A program made the translations under genes and the position numbers. A DNA stretch of 64,000 nt from Brenneria roseae subsp. roseae. Its GTDB lineage: Bacteria > Pseudomonadota > Gammaproteobacteria > Enterobacterales > Enterobacteriaceae. The stretch covers positions 130,952 through 194,951 of the forward strand of contig NZ_KZ819029.1 in the NCBI RefSeq assembly GCF_003115845.1, given 5' to 3'. This document shows, in pieces, positions 38,946 to 47,514 of the stretch (positions within the stretch are counted from its first letter, which is position 1; the number at the start of each line of letters is the position of its first letter). Under the pieces are notes generated by a model that was not told where the DNA came from, searched no databases, and worked only from the letters and a program-made list of their open reading frames with translations.

Positions 38946-40001
38946 TTACTTGCTGCGGCGCTCGCGCACCGCCGAGGCCAGTTGACGCAACAGCATTTCG
39001 GTATCTTCCCAGCCAATGCAGGCATCGGTGACGCTCTGACCGTATACCAACGGTTCATTGTTTTCCAGACTCTGGTTGCCTTCAACCAGATGGCTTTCAA
39101 CCATCACCCCCACAATCGCTTTTTCGCCCTGAGCAATTTGCCCGCTGACGTCTTCACAGACTTCCATCTGCTTTTTGAATTTCTTGCTGCTGTTGGCATG
39201 GCTGAAATCGATCATAACCTGCGGCGTCAGGCCCGCTTTTTCCAGACCAATCTTCACCTCTTTCACATGTTCGGCGCTGTAATTCGGCGTTTTACCACCG
39301 CGCAGAATAATATGGCAATCATTGTTACCGCTGGTGTTAACAATAGCGGAGTGACCCCATTTAGTGACGGACAAGAAGCAATGCGGCGCGCTGGCGGCAT
39401 TAATGGCGTCAATAGCAACTTTGATCGTACCGTCAGTACCGTTCTTAAAACCAACCGGACAAGACAAACCGGAAGCCAGCTCACGGTGTACCTGAGACTC
39501 CGTGGTCCGCGCGCCAATCGCGCCCCAGCTCATTAAATCCGCCATGTATTGCGGCGTGATCATATCCAGAAATTCGCCAGCGGCAGGCAAACCCATGTTG
39601 TTAATTTCCAGCAACAGATGACGCGCAATACGCAGGCCGTCATTAATCTGGTAGCTGTTATCCATGTGCGGATCGTTGATTAACCCTTTCCAGCCCACCG
39701 TTGTACGCGGTTTTTCAAAATAAACCCGCATGACAATTTCCAGATCGTCGCTCAGTTCCTGACGCAGCGTGACCAGGCGGGCGGCATACTCTTTGGCGGC
39801 TTTCGGATCGTGAATAGAGCACGGACCGATGACAACCAGCAAGCGATCATCGTTACCGTTAAGGATTTTGTGAATAGCTGTACGCGCGAACGATACCGTT
39901 TCTGCGGCCTTGTCCGTGGCGGGAAACTTCTCCAGCAGAGCAACCGGCGGCAAAAGTTCCTTAATGTCTTTGATTCTTAAATCATCATTTTGGTAATTCA
40001 T
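38946..40001 (-). CDS. aroG: DAHP synthase, phenylalanine-sensitive type
   Basis: First step of the shikimate pathway: phosphoenolpyruvate plus erythrose 4-phosphate to DAHP. The 351 residues start MNYQNDDLRIKDIKELLPPV, like E. coli AroG (350). Class I DAHP synthase motifs are present: VVIGPCSIHDPKAA, KPRTTVGWKGLINDP, GARTTESQVHRELASG (Arg/Cys metal and substrate site) and MIDFSHANSSK. Closest to AroG rather than AroF or AroH by the N-terminus that forms the Phe pocket. Convergent with gpmA. The 309 bases to zitB show no gene. Confidence 0.96.
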   Translation of the reverse strand: MNYQNDDLRIKDIKELLPPVALLEKFPATDKAAETVSFARTAIHKILNGNDDRLLVVIGPCSIHDPKAAKEYAARLVTLRQELSDDLEIVMRVYFEKPRTTVGWKGLINDPHMDNSYQINDGLRIARHLLLEINNMGLPAAGEFLDMITPQYMADLMSWGAIGARTTESQVHRELASGLSCPVGFKNGTDGTIKVAIDAINAASAPHCFLSVTKWGHSAIVNTSGNNDCHIILRGGKTPNYSAEHVKEVKIGLEKAGLTPQVMIDFSHANSSKKFKKQMEVCEDVSGQIAQGEKAIVGVMVESHLVEGNQSLENNEPLVYGQSVTDACIGWEDTEMLLRQLASAVRERRSK

Positions 40002-40310
40002 AGTAATTCCATCGATTCCAGAACGGTATTTTCAACTCACACCCAATGCGTGCCCCGTAGGCAAGATAGCTTGAGAGGCTGGGTTTTTCATATTGCAGTC
40101 GGGTCATTATATGTCAATCAGGCGCTATCGTGGCGCTGAATTCGCCCCTAATTATTCATTCAAACGCCGTCAGCGGCAAAATGCGCCCTCTTTCCACCAC
40201 GCCATCGACGTCATCAATACGCGGTATAGCAGCCCAAAAGGATATTTTTCCCCTGCCGGTTCCCGTAGAGTAAAATGAACGCCAGATAAGTAAACAACGC
40301 GGGATAAACG

Positions 40311-41231
40311 ATGGCACACGATCGCAATCATGCGGAACCGGGCAATAGTAAACGTCTGCTGGCAGCCTTTATCATAACGGCGACCTTTATGGTAGCGGAA
40401 GTAATCGGGGGACTGCTGTCGGGATCTCTGGCGCTGCTCGCGGACGCCGGCCACATGCTGACCGATGCGGCGGCGCTGTTCGTCGCGTTGCTGGCCGTTC
40501 GTTTTTCCCAGAAGAAACCGAATGCCCGCCATACCTTTGGTTATTTACGCTTCACCACGCTTGCCGCGTTCGTCAATGCCTTGGCGCTGTTGGTTATTAC
40601 CGCACTCATTGTCTGGGAGGCGATCCGGCGCTTCTACGAACCGCAACCCGTTGCGGGTGTACCTATGTTGCTGGTTGCCATTGGGGGCATGTTGGCGAAT
40701 ATTGCTGCCTTCTGGCTACTGCATCACGGCAACGAAGAGAAAAATATCAATGTTCGGGCTGCCGCTCTGCATGTTCTGGGGGATTTACTCGGTTCGGTGG
40801 GGGCGATCGTCGCCGCATTAATCATTCTGTTCACCAGTTGGACGCCTATCGACCCTATTCTGTCGATTTTAGTCTCCTGCCTGGTGCTGCGCAGCGCCTG
40901 GTCGCTCATGAAAGAGAGTATTCATGAGCTGCTGGAAGGCACGCCGAGCCAGATAAGTATTGAGGCGCTGAAGAAAGATCTGACGATGAATATTCCCGAG
41001 GTGAGAAATATCCATCATGTACACATATGGCAGATTGGCGAAAAGCCTATGATGACGCTGCACGCACAGGTCATTCCGATTTACGACCATGATACGTTAC
41101 TGAAACAGATTCAGGCGTATTTGCTGAAAAATTACCAGATTGGCCACACGACTATCCAGATGGAGTATCAGCACTGTGATGATGACCACTGCGATATCCA
41201 TCCTGCGCAAGATCATCACCACCATCACTAA
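40311..41231 (+). CDS. zitB: Zinc efflux cation-diffusion facilitator ZitB
   Basis: Inner-membrane Zn(II)/H+ antiporter of the CDF family, 306 residues (E. coli 313). Six membrane helices; metal-site motifs [15 protein letters not shown] (helix 2) and [12 protein letters not shown] (helix 5) carry the HxxxD signatures. A cytoplasmic domain follows, ending in a metal-binding tail with CDDDHCDIH and HHHHHH at the C-terminus. Convergent with pnuC as in E. coli. Confidence 0.95.
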   Translation: MAHDRNHAEPGNSKRLLAAFIITATFMVAEVIGGLLSGSLALLADAGHMLTDAAALFVALLAVRFSQKKPNARHTFGYLRFTTLAAFVNALALLVITALIVWEAIRRFYEPQPVAGVPMLLVAIGGMLANIAAFWLLHHGNEEKNINVRAAALHVLGDLLGSVGAIVAALIILFTSWTPIDPILSILVSCLVLRSAWSLMKESIHELLEGTPSQISIEALKKDLTMNIPEVRNIHHVHIWQIGEKPMMTLHAQVIPIYDHDTLLKQIQAYLLKNYQIGHTTIQMEYQHCDDDHCDIHPAQDHHHHH

Positions 41232-41258
41232 TGTGTAAACAGAAAGCGGTTTTAGCGT

Positions 41259-41984
41259 TTAGGCTTCACGCGCAAGGGGTAAAGAGTGATTATCCCGCGC
41301 GCTCTTGATCCACAACCAGGAACCGTTCAGCGCGATCAGCGTCAGGATAGCGTATTCCACCGCCATGGCATAAACCCCCTGGTAGGCAAAAATCACCACG
41401 CTAATAATGTCGATAACCACCCAAAGCAGCCAGTTTTCAACATACTTGCGCGTCATCAACAGCATCGCCACGATGGATAACACCATCATGGTTGAGTCCC
41501 AGAACGGGAATGCATCAGGTTGCAACTCTGGCATTTGTGCGGCGATCCCGAACATTTGCATACCCGATACCGCCACACGCGTCAGCGCCGCAAAAACCGG
41601 ATCGATATAAGCCGTCATCAGCCCAATTGCGACAACGCTTATCGCAGACCAGCCTATTAGCTTAGGCAATGACAGCCAGCGGATCTTAAGCTCAACTTCA
41701 TTGGTATCTGTCTTGCGTGTCCAGGCATACCAGCCATAAACATTGGCAGCGAAAAAGAAAATCTGTAGCAGCAGGCTGGCATAGAGTTGAATCTGGAAAA
41801 AAATCACCGCAAACAGCGTGACATTAATCAAACCAAACAAGTAGTTAATGGTTTTTTCCAGACTCGCCAGCCAAATGCACAACAGACCAACCAGCGTACC
41901 AATCGCCTCGATCCAGGACAGATCGTATCCACCCGCACCTAAAGGAATATGAATTAAAATGTTACTGGTACTGAAAAAATCCAT
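41259..41984 (-). CDS. pnuC: Nicotinamide riboside transporter PnuC
   Basis: Inner-membrane facilitator for nicotinamide riboside, part of NAD salvage. The 241 residues have about seven to eight membrane segments and the family motifs LLLQIFFFAANVYGWYAW (WxxW region) and TRKYVENWLLWVVIDI. Start at 41984 (MDFFSTSNILIHIPLGAGG) fits E. coli PnuC and has GGTGGAG upstream. It lies 77 bases after nadA on the same strand, so both should respond to the NadR box ahead of nadA. Confidence 0.96.
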   Translation of the reverse strand: MDFFSTSNILIHIPLGAGGYDLSWIEAIGTLVGLLCIWLASLEKTINYLFGLINVTLFAVIFFQIQLYASLLLQIFFFAANVYGWYAWTRKTDTNEVELKIRWLSLPKLIGWSAISVVAIGLMTAYIDPVFAALTRVAVSGMQMFGIAAQMPELQPDAFPFWDSTMMVLSIVAMLLMTRKYVENWLLWVVIDIISVVIFAYQGVYAMAVEYAILTLIALNGSWLWIKSARDNHSLPLAREA

Positions 41985-42061
41985 CTCTCCACCTTGTCTC
42001 AATGATTAAGCGCAAATTGATTATGTTGATCAAGCAAAGACCATAAAGAACAGCATTGCCA

Positions 42062-43123
42062 TCAGGCATTCCCGCGGACGCGTAATTTCAATTCCGCCGC
42101 AAAATCAAGCATCCGATTCAGCGGGATCAGCGCCCCTTCACGTAGCGCCGCATCGACATGAATTTCATGCAGGCTGCCCCCCTGCTCCAGACCTTTGGCA
42201 ATCGCTTCAAGACCATTCATCGCCATCCAGGGACAATGCGCACAACTGCGGCAGGTTGCCCCCTCTCCCGCGGTCGGCGCTTCTAATAATGTCTTATCCG
42301 GACACGCCTGCTGCATTTTGTAGAAAATACCGCGATCGGTTGCCACAATCAGCTCACGCTGGGGTAACGTTTTTGCCGCCTGAATCAATTGGCTGGTTGA
42401 ACCTACCGCATCGGCCATCTCGACGACGCTTTGGGGTGATTCCGGGTGCACCAGAATCGCGGCGTCCGGATAAAGCACCTTCATACGCTTCAGCGCCTGA
42501 ATTTTAAATTCATCATGTACGATACAGGCACCTTGCCAGCACAGCACATCGGCCCCGGTCTGCTTTTGTACGTAGCTCCCCAGATGACGATCGGGAGCCC
42601 AGATAATTTTTTCTCCCAGACTATCCAGATGCTCAATCAATTCGACAGCAATACTGGATGTCACGACCCAATCAGCGCGCGCCTTGACGGCAGCAGAGGT
42701 ATTGGCATACACCACCACGGTACGATCGGGATGACTATCGCAAAACTGGCTGAACGTGTCGATCGGGCAGCCGAGATCAAGCGAGCATTCTGCTTCCAGC
42801 GTCGGCATCAGCACCGTTTTTTCCGGGTTGAGAATTTTTGCCGTTTCGCCCATGAAACGAACCCCGGCGACCAACAGCGTCGAGGCCGCATGCGTGCTGC
42901 CAAAACGGGCCATTTCCAGTGAGTCGGCCACACAACCGCCGGTTTCTTCCGCCAACGCCTGGATTTCCGGATCGGTATAGTAATGGGCAACGATTACCGC
43001 ATTTCTCTGCTGCAGTAATGTTTTTATCCTGCTACGGTATTGCCGCTTTTCTTCGGCGGACAAGGGCTTGGGTTTCGCCGGAAAAGGATAAATGGTTTCA
43101 TTGCTATCGAAAATGATGCTCAT
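42062..43123 (-). CDS. nadA: Quinolinate synthase A
   Basis: Condenses iminoaspartate with dihydroxyacetone phosphate to quinolinate in de novo NAD synthesis. The 353 residues (E. coli 347) hold the [4Fe-4S] Cys in [30 protein letters not shown] and [23 protein letters not shown] is the substrate loop. Start 43123 ([15 protein letters not shown]) is by family; an upstream in-frame ATG at 43144 is unlikely. First gene of nadA-pnuC. Confidence 0.97.
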   Translation of the reverse strand: MSIIFDSNETIYPFPAKPKPLSAEEKRQYRSRIKTLLQQRNAVIVAHYYTDPEIQALAEETGGCVADSLEMARFGSTHAASTLLVAGVRFMGETAKILNPEKTVLMPTLEAECSLDLGCPIDTFSQFCDSHPDRTVVVYANTSAAVKARADWVVTSSIAVELIEHLDSLGEKIIWAPDRHLGSYVQKQTGADVLCWQGACIVHDEFKIQALKRMKVLYPDAAILVHPESPQSVVEMADAVGSTSQLIQAAKTLPQRELIVATDRGIFYKMQQACPDKTLLEAPTAGEGATCRSCAHCPWMAMNGLEAIAKGLEQGGSLHEIHVDAALREGALIPLNRMLDFAAELKLRVRGNA

Positions 43124-43188
43124 TATGGATTTCCATGATGACAACGTAGAGAACTAAACGATCTATGACGCTCAGTTTCAGACTTTGG

Positions 43189-43206
43189 TGTTTTTTATCC
43201 TAAACA
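43189..43206. promoter_or_regulatory. NadR operator upstream of nadA
   Basis: TGTTTT-TTATCC-TAAACA matches the NadR box TGTTTA-N6-TAAACA at all but one position of the arms. It lies 66 bases ahead of nadA, where NadR represses when NAD is high. The same region also precedes the divergent gene at 43322. Confidence 0.82.
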
Positions 43207-43321
43207 AAATACCGAAAAAACCGGATAAAGTCGCCTTATTTTTAGCGAAAAATCGCCAGATTGTTTAATATGCATAAAACAACGATCAGGCAGTCAGTTA
43301 TTGAGGAAACAGGGAGATTCA

Positions 43322-43720
43322 GTGGCTCATATTTATATCAAAATTTACCGCGACACGCTGATCGTCAGAAATGCGGGCACAGGCAAAGAAGTGACAGGCA
43401 AACCGGAAACCCCGTTTACCACCACACGTCTGCTACTCGGGCAAATGATCCCAGCCATGAAATTGCTGCAGCAACTGACACGCAAAGTCGCGCCAAAACG
43501 ATTAGTCGATCTGTTTATTCCCCATAAAGTCATCATCCAGGCTATGGAAATGAATGAAGGGGGGCACAGTCAGGTCGAATTTGCCAGCTATATGGAACTG
43601 GCCAAAACCATTAGCCCACAGGGTAAGCAGGTTTACTTATGCACCAAATCTGTCCCGCTGACCGATCGGGAAATCATCCAGATATTTAGCGGCCAGCCGT
43701 CAGGTATTGTCAGCCGTTGA
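43322..43720 (+). CDS. Uncharacterised 132-residue protein
   Basis: Probable GTG start with AGGGAG six bases upstream; an in-frame ATG seven codons earlier has no such site. The protein opens AHIYIKIYRDTLIVRNAGTG and is mixed alpha/beta in character, hydrophilic, without signal or membrane segment, so it is probably cytosolic. Other segments are KPETPFTTTRLLLGQMIPA and LTDREIIQIFSGQPSG. I do not recognise its function. Codon use and composition look like a real gene. It is divergent from nadA and stands at the border of the accessory region. Confidence 0.7.
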   Translation: MAHIYIKIYRDTLIVRNAGTGKEVTGKPETPFTTTRLLLGQMIPAMKLLQQLTRKVAPKRLVDLFIPHKVIIQAMEMNEGGHSQVEFASYMELAKTISPQGKQVYLCTKSVPLTDREIIQIFSGQPSGIVSR

Positions 43721-43764
43721 ACGATTCACACTGCGTCAAAAAAATCGGTATTCTCTACCGCAGC

Positions 43765-44481
43765 TCAGCCGAAGATTCGGTGCCAGTAGAGGGATATCGG
43801 AACAATCAGTATCAGCGCCGGCAGGAAATTAACAACCGCAATGAGCTTAATTTGAGCAATCCGCAATCCGACTGCCACCATAATAATGCCGCCACAGGCG
43901 GAAAAATCCCCCATGGTGATAACCGTCATGAACGGCATAATCAGTTTGGCGGAGAAAAACAGTAACGTCTGGATAATAAACTGCGGAATAGCAATCGACA
44001 TTACCGAGAATCCCAGAGTAATGGAGAAGATCAGCGCGGTAAAAACATCCAGAGCCGATTTGACAATCAGCAACTGATAGTCGCCGGTTAAACCTTCGGT
44101 TAACGCGCCAACCACCCCCGTTCCACTGGCGCAGAACAGCATGATTAATGCGGTGAAATTTTGCGTATACACATCCTGCGGCAGGCGATGTTCCATCGTC
44201 GGCAACAGACGATTCAGCGTTTTTTGGATAAATATCCCCACATTCTGAACGCCATATTCCATTCGTAACAACTCACCCACGGCAACGCCAATAATAATCG
44301 CTAGCGCGACCGCGGGCAGTTGCTGAACTTTGACGATCAGGGTTATCCCCATCGCGATGGACACCATGGCAAATGCCGGGGGCAATCCATCCTGCAAGCG
44401 CTGCGGAATAAAACGCCGCAATGCGATACCAATACCGCCACCGATCAGGATAGCGGCGCCATTAATCAACGGACCGACCAT
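43765..44481 (-). CDS. DUF554 membrane protein (YqgA-like)
   Basis: A 238-residue inner-membrane protein with about seven hydrophobic segments. It starts MVGPLINGAAILIGGGIGIA and contains the DUF554 signatures LIVKVQQLPAVALAIIIG, LFCASGTGVVGALTEGLTGD and VNFLPALILIVPISL, similar to E. coli YqgA. The function of the family is unknown; small-solute transport is only a guess. The 270 bases upstream, between it and ccdB, show no convincing gene. Confidence 0.88.
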   Translation of the reverse strand: MVGPLINGAAILIGGGIGIALRRFIPQRLQDGLPPAFAMVSIAMGITLIVKVQQLPAVALAIIIGVAVGELLRMEYGVQNVGIFIQKTLNRLLPTMEHRLPQDVYTQNFTALIMLFCASGTGVVGALTEGLTGDYQLLIVKSALDVFTALIFSITLGFSVMSIAIPQFIIQTLLFFSAKLIMPFMTVITMGDFSACGGIIMVAVGLRIAQIKLIAVVNFLPALILIVPISLYWHRIFG

Positions 44482-44751
44482 AAAATCTCCCTAACCACGG
44501 TGTCATACGCTTTTCCGTGGCAGCAACTCACATTGGCTATAGGTTCGAAATAAAATGAACTGACGGGCTTTACAGCCCCATAGTGAGGTATTGAAAAACG
44601 TAATATACCGCAAACCAGAGAGTTAGTGGGAAAGCAAATAGGCAGGAGTATCGGGTGCGGTAACGCTACATGGATTGACTGTTGTGAGATAGCACAGAGA
44701 AGGGCAGACTCAAACCCGTTCATGACTGGATAATCGTGCTTATCTCTTGGT

Positions 44752-45072
44752 TTATGCATTCGTAAGTATGGCATCAAAAGCAGAGATAATTTCGTCTCTG
44801 GACGCAATGGCATTACAGACGAAATCCATTTTATTCATTTTTTTTGATTCGAGAAATGTCATTGCTGGAGTGAAAATATAATACTCTTCGCCGTTAACAT
44901 TAATGACCGGGGTTATTCTTTTCTTGTTCAGCGTGAGATCCTGCGTTGAAACAAGAGGAACGATCAGACGAGTCGATAAATCATCGAAATAATCGTGCTG
45001 GATGATCAAATAATACGGCCATAGCTGATTTGATTTGGCCGATGGGTTCCGGTAAACATCAAATTGCGACAT
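44752..45072 (-). CDS. ccdB: CcdB-family toxin
   Basis: Toxin of a type II toxin-antitoxin pair; classical CcdB poisons DNA gyrase. The 106 residues follow the CcdB fold: MSQFDVYRNPSAKSNQLWPY, VDIQSD-like HDYFDDLSTRLIVPLVS, LNKKRITPVINVNGEEYYIF and TPAMTFLESK. The C-terminus reads FDAILTNA, lacking the Trp-Gly-Ile end that F-plasmid CcdB uses against GyrA. The start overlaps the ccdA stop by one base (TAATG), the normal operon form. Chromosomal, in an accessory region. Confidence 0.87.
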   Translation of the reverse strand: MSQFDVYRNPSAKSNQLWPYYLIIQHDYFDDLSTRLIVPLVSTQDLTLNKKRITPVINVNGEEYYIFTPAMTFLESKKMNKMDFVCNAIASRDEIISAFDAILTNA

Positions 45073-45323
45073 TAAATACTCCCGAAAAAGTCATCGTCCG
45101 TGATCATCCCTGCTTTTTCCATGAACTTATTCATGGCCTGCATATCCTGTTTTTCCTTCTCACGCTCACTTTTTCTGGCCTCGATCGCCTGTGCCAGCAG
45201 TTCATCCAGTGTCGCCGACAGGTTCATATTCATGTTGCGAGCCGCCTCGACCAGTGAAGCGGTCAGATATACGTTAGTGCTTCTTTTAGCACCCTGACGG
45301 GAAGCGATTGCGGTTTTCATCAT
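45072..45323 (-). CDS. ccdA: CcdA-family antitoxin
   Basis: Antitoxin partner of the CcdB-like protein, 83 residues. The N-terminal half (STNVYLTASLVEAARNMNMN, then LSATLDELL) is the ribbon-helix-helix DNA-binding domain; the charged tail (EARKSEREKEKQDM, ending FFGSI) is the toxin-binding part. AGGA precedes tandem ATGs at 45323 and 45320; the first was chosen. It is likely to repress its own promoter, as in other CcdA systems. Confidence 0.88.
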   Translation of the reverse strand: MMKTAIASRQGAKRSTNVYLTASLVEAARNMNMNLSATLDELLAQAIEARKSEREKEKQDMQAMNKFMEKAGMITDDDFFGSI

Positions 45324-45624
45324 GCCGTGTCCTATGCGCAAGGGTATGCGCAAAGTATGGGCCGAAGGCGGTGTAAAAACAATCGTGGCGAAGCACTATC
45401 CGAGGGCGCTGGCGGAAAGGTAATGTACGAGGTAGTTTCTGTGCGTTTATCAGGTGGTGGGATTCGATGATTTCCGATGCCCGGACGAAGAACCGAAGAG
45501 AAAACAAAGCGTTTAATAAGAGGGGATTTTTACCTGGCCCACTACCTGACCCAATTTGCGGAAGGTAGCGTTTTGCTGGATTCGCGTTGCTCAAAATCGA
45601 TCTCCCGATTTTGCCGACTCGTGC

Positions 45625-45893
45625 ATCACTGGTTCAGGACTGGGCGCTCGTGATGAATATTGAACCGCATTACCTGCCGCCTTACAGCTCGAATCTGAAT
45701 CCTCTAGAGAGGTTGTGGAAGATAATGGTGGAAGATAATGAATGAACACGCGAGGAATAATCGATATTTTGCAACTGCGAAAGCCTTCAGGGAGACAGTA
45801 TACGAATCAAGAGCTTATAGAGATGCGAGCCATATTAATTCAGCCGCATCTCACTTTAACAAAAATCAACTCCAGTTAATCGCATCCAAATAA
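45625..45893 (+). pseudogene. IS630-family transposase remnant, frameshifted
   Basis: Only the C-terminal end of a DDE transposase is left. Segment RASLVQDWALVMNIEPHYLP, then PYSSNLNPLERLWKIM is the hallmark IS630 third-acidic-residue region (PPYSxxLNPxERLWK). The sequence then shifts frame and continues NEHARNNRYFATAKAFRETV, the next conserved block. The shift is caused by an exact 13-base duplication (45715-45740). Everything upstream of about 45625 is gone or unrecognisable. The 3' limit is uncertain because the frame overlaps the end of the gene on the other strand. Confidence 0.85.
45715..45740. repeat. 13-base tandem duplication in the transposase remnant
   Basis: GTGGAAGATAATG occurs twice head to tail (45715-45727 and 45728-45740). 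Removing one copy restores the continuous reading LERLWKIMNEHARNN, so the duplication is the inactivating mutation of this segment. Confidence 0.95.
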
Positions 45894-46402
45894 GATTGAG
45901 GCTGTGTATTCATGTAACTAACAATTTTGTCAAAAATATCTGCGGGATTGGTTCCTTTAGCTGTTTCTTCATTATAAATCGCCGTTCTTCCGGCTAATGC
46001 AGATGCACTAATTTCTTTAAAAGAAGCAGATGAAGTTGAGGTGACTAGTTGTCCCGTTGAATAGTAAGTTGTATAAAAGGAACCATCTGGACGATCATGA
46101 ATTGAAATAAGTTCATAATCTGAAGTAGTGGCCAATGTTTTAACGATATTGGCTACCCCATCTTTATCGCTCTTATTATGTAAGTGCTCCGACATTGTGG
46201 CGCTATAGGATGAAGACTTTTCACTGGATGATTTGGTAGAAGAAGACGAAGTGACGGTGCTTTCATCGGCACTATCATTATCTGAAACGATCTCACTTAA
46301 TACTGCTGCAAAAGAAACGTCGTCTTCTGTTTTTTTCGTGCAGACAGTCGATATCTGGTCAGCAATGCTGTAACTCGAAGTGCTTACTCCATTAATACTC
46401 AT
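45866..46402 (-). CDS. Serine-rich orphan protein, 178 residues
   Basis: The protein starts MSINGVSTSSYSIADQIS and has no Sec signal or membrane helix. Residues about 45-70 are nearly all Ser/Thr with Lys and Glu (TVTSSSSTKSSSEKSSSYSA); a more ordered C-terminal half follows, with YELISIHDRPDGSFYTTYYS and IFDKIVSYMNTQPQSY. The DNA is more AT-rich than the surrounding core genes. The disordered, Ser-rich N-terminus is of a kind seen in type III secreted proteins, but that is a guess; no motif supports a function. It lies between an IS remnant and an integrase remnant, suggesting horizontal origin. Confidence 0.6.
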   Translation of the reverse strand: MSINGVSTSSYSIADQISTVCTKKTEDDVSFAAVLSEIVSDNDSADESTVTSSSSTKSSSEKSSSYSATMSEHLHNKSDKDGVANIVKTLATTSDYELISIHDRPDGSFYTTYYSTGQLVTSTSSASFKEISASALAGRTAIYNEETAKGTNPADIFDKIVSYMNTQPQSYLDAINWS

Positions 46403-46540
46403 TTTCAGTATCCCTATATTGAATTGGTATTTATGCCGAAAAAAATCACCAATATATTTTTTCGTATAGCCCTAAAACGCTCTAAAAACGATTTTGAGAC
46501 GTTTTCCATCTAATCTGAAATACACTTACCCATGCCCCCC

Positions 46541-47225
46541 TCAAAAAAGCCGTTTCCATTCTATGGTAGGCAAGTTGTCAAGGCAATAATGCAGCCATAA
46601 AAGCCTCTGGGCCGCGTTATGCGCTTTTCTTGCCGAATACCCGATGCCCACATTATCGCCTTTCTCAAGGCTGTCTATGTAGGCCGCATACCATTGAAGC
46701 ATTTCTCGGCGACTATCAAGATACTGCGCATTGCTCTGAGAATGGCACAAGGTGAGGACGACGCATTTTCATACGTTCCACGGGGTCTGCCATATTTCCT
46801 TGTCAAAGTCGATTTCTGTCCATTCTGCCGCTCTCAGTTCGACTGTGCGCAATCCAGTTAGCATAAGCAGGCAAGTAGCTATCTGAGTAATCAGCCGCCG
46901 CTGTAGCCGCTTAGAGCGTTCAGGAATGAATTCAGCTCACCAGCAAAGCGATGCGGGAAACGCTGTTTTTTAGGCGCTATCAGGGCACCGGCCAAATCCG
47001 TCACCGGGTTAGTTTCGGCCCGGTCTGAAATAGTGGCATAGGTGAAAATTTGTCGGCAAACCTGACGGGTTTTCTTCAGCTTATCCAACACGCCGCGTTT
47101 TTCCATTTTTCGCAACACGTCCCACATTTCTTTGTGGCCTGATGTCCGCGATCGGTTTCTTGTCGGTATGGGAGAAGATGTCTTTTTTCAGGTATTCGAG
47201 CACATTATCGGCACAGTCTTATGTT
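46541..47225 (-). pseudogene. Decayed P4-type tyrosine integrase
   Basis: Pieces of one integrase lie in order on the minus strand: an N-terminal part ADNVLEYLKKDIFSHTDKKP, a core-binding part VLRKMEKRGVLDKLKKTRQV (47127-46891), the start of the catalytic domain LMLTGLRTVELRAAEWTEID, and the C-terminal tail AQYLDSRREMLQWYAAYIDS. Frameshifts separate the first three, and the region with the catalytic His-Arg-Tyr is deleted before the tail, so it cannot be active. It lies just downstream of tRNA-Lys in the same direction, the usual position of an island integrase. Confidence 0.87.
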
Positions 47226-47291
47226 CATGCTGATATCACACTGATTTTCAAGGGTTTTTAGACGTTACAGAACGTAACTAGCTGATTTATT

Positions 47292-47367
47292 TGGTGGGTC
47301 GTGCAGGATTCGAACCTGCGACCAATTGATTAAAAGTCAACTGCTCTACCAACTGAGCTAACGACCC
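47292..47367 (-). tRNA. tRNA-Lys (anticodon TTT)
   Basis: A 76-base tRNA including the encoded CCA. On the minus strand it starts GGGTCGTTAGCTCAGTTGGT, has anticodon loop CTTTTAA between TTGA and TCAA stem strands, T arm GCAGGTTCGAATCCTGC, and ends CGACCCACCA. Acceptor GGGTCGT pairs with ACGACCC. It is the 3'-most copy, next to the integrase remnant. Confidence 0.98.
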
Positions 47368-47403
47368 GCAATGCGGAACTGCTTAAAAACTTACTGATGT
47401 AAT

Positions 47404-47479
47404 TGGTGGGTCGTGCAGGATTCGAACCTGCGACCAATTGATTAAAAGTCAACTGCTCTACCAACTGAGCTAACGACCC
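47404..47479 (-). tRNA. tRNA-Lys (anticodon TTT), second copy
   Basis: Identical in sequence to the copy at 47292-47367, again with encoded CCA. Both are read from the promoter near 47640. In E. coli the same place, between cpoB and nadA, carries a Lys/Val tRNA cluster. Confidence 0.98.
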
Positions 47480-47514
47480 GCAACGCGGAACTGCTTAAAA
47501 CTTACTGCTGTAAT

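Noticed and set aside
44466-44813. Minus-strand frame of 115 codons between the DUF554 gene and ccdB
   Set aside because: It overlaps the ends of both genes, lacks a ribosome site and a recognisable fold; the gap is more likely non-coding.
43265-46540. Second tRNA-Lys 3' end copy (attR) for the decayed island
   Set aside because: I looked for the GGTTCGAATCCTGC motif and its complement and saw none outside the intact tRNAs; the far end of the element appears to have been lost.
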